Assembly: GCA_050305935.1 (NCBI GenBank)
Contig: JBNLGG010000118.1
Span: 1 to 7,600, forward strand
DNA length: 7,600 nucleotides
Direction: 5' to 3'
From: CAJXNP01 sp050305935
GTDB lineage: Bacteria > Bacteroidota > Bacteroidia > Cytophagales > Cyclobacteriaceae
Shown here: positions 6,354 through 7,600 of the stretch, piece after piece
How the letters are laid out: every line of letters starts with the position of its first letter
How positions within the stretch are numbered: position 1 is the stretch's first letter
Made by a program: the position numbers and the translations under genes
The notes under the pieces: model-generated
The model's input: only the letters and a program-made list of their open reading frames with translations
Database searches by the model: none
Told to the model about the DNA's origin: nothing

Positions 6354-6559
6354 TCAGTGAGTTCTTTGCTGTTAACCGGTGCCAGTTCATGCCCGAACAT
6401 CAGGAGGACAAGGTTCACCTTATCCATATTCATGTTGGTTTTTCCCTGTTCTATTTTTCTCACCACGGTGAGGGCTACACCGGCACGCTCTGCAAATTCC
6501 TCCTGGGTGAGGTTGACTTCTTTCCTACGTTCTTTAACAAACCGGGCTAATCGCTTCAT
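6350..6559 (-). CDS. hipB: XRE-family HTH regulator (HipB-like)
   Basis: The protein has 69 residues from ATG 6559. Almost the whole chain is a Cro/C1-type five-helix domain: helix 1 ARFVKERRKEVN (5-16), the HTH LTQEEFAERAGVALTVVRKIEQGK (17-40), then MNMDKVNLVLLMFGHELAPV (43-62). It lacks a long C-terminal tail. HipB dimers bind operators upstream of their own operon and bridge to the HipA or HipS-HipT proteins, repressing transcription more strongly as a complex. It is the first gene of the operon, and three regular inverted repeats lie immediately upstream (6559-6658), the nearest one touching the start codon. DNA-binding and autoregulation are well supported by family and context. Confidence 0.94.
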   Translation of the reverse strand: MKRLARFVKERRKEVNLTQEEFAERAGVALTVVRKIEQGKTNMNMDKVNLVLLMFGHELAPVNSKELTE

Positions 6560-6578
6560 TATATGTTTTTAGATATAA
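6559..6578. promoter_or_regulatory. hip operator 1 (TTATAT-N8-ATATAA)
   Basis: Arms TTATAT (6559-6564) and ATATAA (6573-6578) are perfect inverted repeats around an 8 bp spacer GTTTTTAG. E. coli HipB sites have the same layout, TATCC-N8-GGATA, with different arm letters. The first base pair coincides with the A of the hipB ATG, so a bound protein would sit on the 5' end of the gene. A TATATTTA sequence (minus strand, 6593-6586) between operators 1 and 2 could be the -7 element. Confidence 0.8.
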
Positions 6579-6598
6579 AAAAGAGTAAATATAGGTAA

Positions 6599-6618
6599 TT
6601 ATATGTTTATAAATATAA
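6599..6618. promoter_or_regulatory. hip operator 2 (TTATAT-N8-ATATAA)
   Basis: Identical arms to operator 1 with spacer GTTTATAA, starting exactly 40 bp further from the gene. It would cover the likely -33 region of the hip promoter. Confidence 0.8.
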
Positions 6619-6638
6619 TTATGATAAAAAAATAGTTT

Positions 6639-6658
6639 TTATATGTAATTGGATATAA
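6639..6658. promoter_or_regulatory. hip operator 3 (TTATAT-N8-ATATAA)
   Basis: Identical arms again, with spacer GTAATTGG, another exact 40 bp step upstream. The first spacer bases (GT) are shared by all three copies, whereas the AT-rich sequences between operators differ, so arms and spacing are what is conserved. Confidence 0.8.
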
Positions 6659-6760
6659 TTATTAGGTGATTTATCATTTAGAATAATGACTGTGAGTTGG
6701 GTGAAACTATTAAAAATGAACTATTTTATGATTGACACAAACTCATTCTCTAGTGCCCTC

Positions 6761-6852
6761 TTTGTTGGTAAGCGAACCAATTCGTGCCACCACTATTGGC
6801 CCAAAAGCTCCTTTTAATGAAATGATATAAGTGGTGGCACGAATAGTTAGTT
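6761..6852 (-). repeat. Palindromic intergenic repeat, copy 2 (inverted relative to copy 1)
   Basis: Core 6780-6844: arms ATTCGTGCCACCACT (6780-6794) and AGTGGTGGCACGAAT (6830-6844) are a perfect 15 bp inverted repeat. The interior contains a perfect 5 bp stem AAAAG/CTTTT (6804-6816). The reverse complement aligns along its whole length with 561-653, including flanks outside the palindrome (AACTAA on one side, TTCGCTTA...AACAAA on the other), which defines one mobile or dispersed unit of about 93 bp rather than chance hairpins. Confidence 0.87.
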
Positions 6853-6918
6853 GATTTTTTAGTATCTATCACACCAGGTTTGGTTATTTACTGCAATCCT
6901 TATTTAAGAAAATAGGCA

Positions 6919-6973
6919 AAAACTTAAATAACAAATTGAGTTAATTAAGAATTATCGATAAAACTTAAATAAG
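6919..6973. repeat. Short direct repeat AAAACTTAAATAA(C/G), 41 bp apart
   Basis: AAAACTTAAATAAC (6919-6932) and AAAACTTAAATAAG (6960-6973) agree at 13 of 14 positions. The reverse complement of the second core, CTTATTTAAG, also occurs at 6899-6908. The background is very AT-rich, so chance is a real possibility; a binding-site cluster is the alternative. Confidence 0.4.
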
Positions 6974-7245
6974 AGGATGTGTTAGTAAAGGTATGCTTCC
7001 TGGCATTTTTGTTTCCACCGGATGCTGCTCGAAAGCTTTGGCGTCAGTAGCGCAACTGAAATCATTCCCTTTCAAAAAATTGGGGAGGCGGAAATTTCAA
7101 AATCCCACCTGAAAAACCAAGCTTAATCATAGAGCTTAAGTTCACATTTTAGAAATTCCCATTCATTGTTGGATAGATAAGGTCTGGCAACCTTAATTTC
7201 TTTTATGGGTAAACAAAGTATTAAATAGAATACAACACGACACGT

Positions 7246-7285
7246 CCCTCCAATTAAAACTAAATTGTGATAGTCAATTGGAAGG
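7246..7285 (-). other. Stem-loop overlapping the end of the LytTR gene
   Basis: CCCTCCAATT (7246-7255) and AATTGGAAGG (7276-7285) form a 10 bp stem with one G-U pair as minus-strand RNA; a further 4 bp stem (ACTA/TAGT) lies inside the loop. The stem takes in the last codons and part of the stop codon. It could end or stabilise the LytTR transcript, but no U tract follows, so it is not a standard intrinsic terminator. Confidence 0.5.
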
Positions 7286-7600
7286 ATCTTTCTTCACCCT
7301 CTTCATCACCTCATTCCGGTATGTCTGGCTAATGGGAATTTCCTTCTCACCAAACTTCATTACATTTCCCTCGATGAAATCGAAGTTATTCAACGAACCT
7401 ACATAAGATTTATGGGTGCGGATAAAGGATGCTTCTGGAAGTTGATCTCTTAAGCCCGTTAGTGTTTCATGAACGATCAACATGCCATCCTTTACATGCA
7501 CTTTTACATAGTCTCCCATGGCCTCAAGAAACAGGATGTCTTCTACTAGCACTTTGTGGATTTTCTTGTCTGCTTGCAAGTAGATGGTAGGTTTTTCTGC
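7274..7600 (-). CDS. LytTR-domain response regulator, C-terminal part (5' end outside window)
   Basis: The frame is open from the right edge to TGA 7274, giving 108 residues (beginning AEKPTIYLQADKK). A TTG at 7579 is inside the frame and should not be taken as the start. The visible part is a full LytTR DNA-binding domain: KVLVEDILFLEAMGDYVKVHV, GMLIVHETLTGLRDQLPEASFIRTHKSYVGSLNNFDFIEGNVMKFGEKEIPISQTYRNEVMKRVK. In Bacteroidota such domains usually follow a CheY-like receiver and partner a histidine kinase of the LytS/YpdA type; both would lie to the right and are not visible. LytTR proteins bind pairs of short direct repeats at target promoters. Nothing in the window identifies its targets. 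The domain is certain; the receiver is inferred. Confidence 0.93.
   Translation of the reverse strand, partial: AEKPTIYLQADKKIHKVLVEDILFLEAMGDYVKVHVKDGMLIVHETLTGLRDQLPEASFIRTHKSYVGSLNNFDFIEGNVMKFGEKEIPISQTYRNEVMKRVKKDPSN

Larger units (their letters stand above)
6660..7273. other. Gene-free region between the hip operators and the LytTR gene
   Basis: These 614 bp contain no frame that I would call a gene; the small ATG frames on the plus strand at 6686-6817 (43 codons) and 6993-7112 (39 codons) have no recognisable product, and the first runs into the palindromic repeat. The region holds repeat copy 2 (6761-6852), a short repeat cluster (CTTATTTAAG 6899-6908, its relatives at 6919-6932 and 6960-6973) and a stem at 7246-7285. 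The 7000-7260 part shows no further structure that I can see. Confidence 0.65.

Noticed and set aside
6559..6658. A CRISPR array, because of the 20 bp repeats with 20 bp between them
   Set aside because: The repeats are AT-rich dyads with variable centres, there are only three, and they sit directly at the hipB promoter; no cas genes are present.
6686..6817. A 43-codon plus-strand frame running into repeat copy 2
   Set aside because: Its end is encoded by the repeat, the matching frame in copy 1 is interrupted, and no promoter was seen.
561..6852. A composite transposon bounded by the two palindromic repeats
   Set aside because: No transposase or recombinase lies inside, the flanks show no convincing target-site duplication, and the enclosed genes look like ordinary chromosomal genes in one orientation.
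6993..7112. A 39-codon plus-strand frame
   Set aside because: No recognisable product and no promoter; its length is expected by chance.

Overview
The window looks like chromosomal DNA of a Bacteroidota bacterium, probably a Cytophagales-type lineage. This is inferred from several points: moderate-to-low GC with AT-rich intergenic DNA, no Shine-Dalgarno sequences before clear start codons, a TTG-N19-TAnnTTTG promoter of the Bacteroidota sigma type, a split HipA kinase with an N-terminal zinc ribbon, and a LytTR regulator. Every gene I can support lies on the minus strand, so the genes read from right to left. The species cannot be named from the sequence alone.

From left to right: (1) 1-1504 is a DNA-alkylation repair pair, an AlkB-type 2-oxoglutarate dioxygenase (cut by the window edge) preceded by an AraC-HTH/O6-methylguanine methyltransferase fusion. 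A palindromic ~93 bp repeat separates them. (2) 1620-3177 is a probable operon or regulatory cluster: a TfoX N-domain protein, a MarR repressor with a perfect 16 bp palindrome in its promoter, and a seven-helix membrane protein of unknown function overlapping marR by 4 nt. (3) 3494-4714 holds two unrecognised membrane-anchored proteins, one carrying two calcium-loop-like repeats. (4) 5087-6559 is a complete tripartite HipB-HipS-HipT type toxin-antitoxin operon with overlapping genes. Upstream are three 20 bp operators, TTATAT-N8-ATATAA, spaced exactly 40 bp apart. (5) 6660-7273 is gene-free and holds a second, inverted copy of the palindromic repeat. (6) 7274-7600 is the C-terminal DNA-binding domain of a LytTR response regulator that enters from the right edge.

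The two strongest sequence-level observations are the regularly phased hip operators and the pair of ~85% identical palindromic repeats (561-653 and 6761-6852, opposite orientation), which bracket a 6.1 kb block. The tripartite hip operon is a recognisable but little-characterised variant: its kinase has an added Cys/His zinc-ribbon and Thr rather than Ser at the usual autophosphorylation position of the Gly-rich loop.
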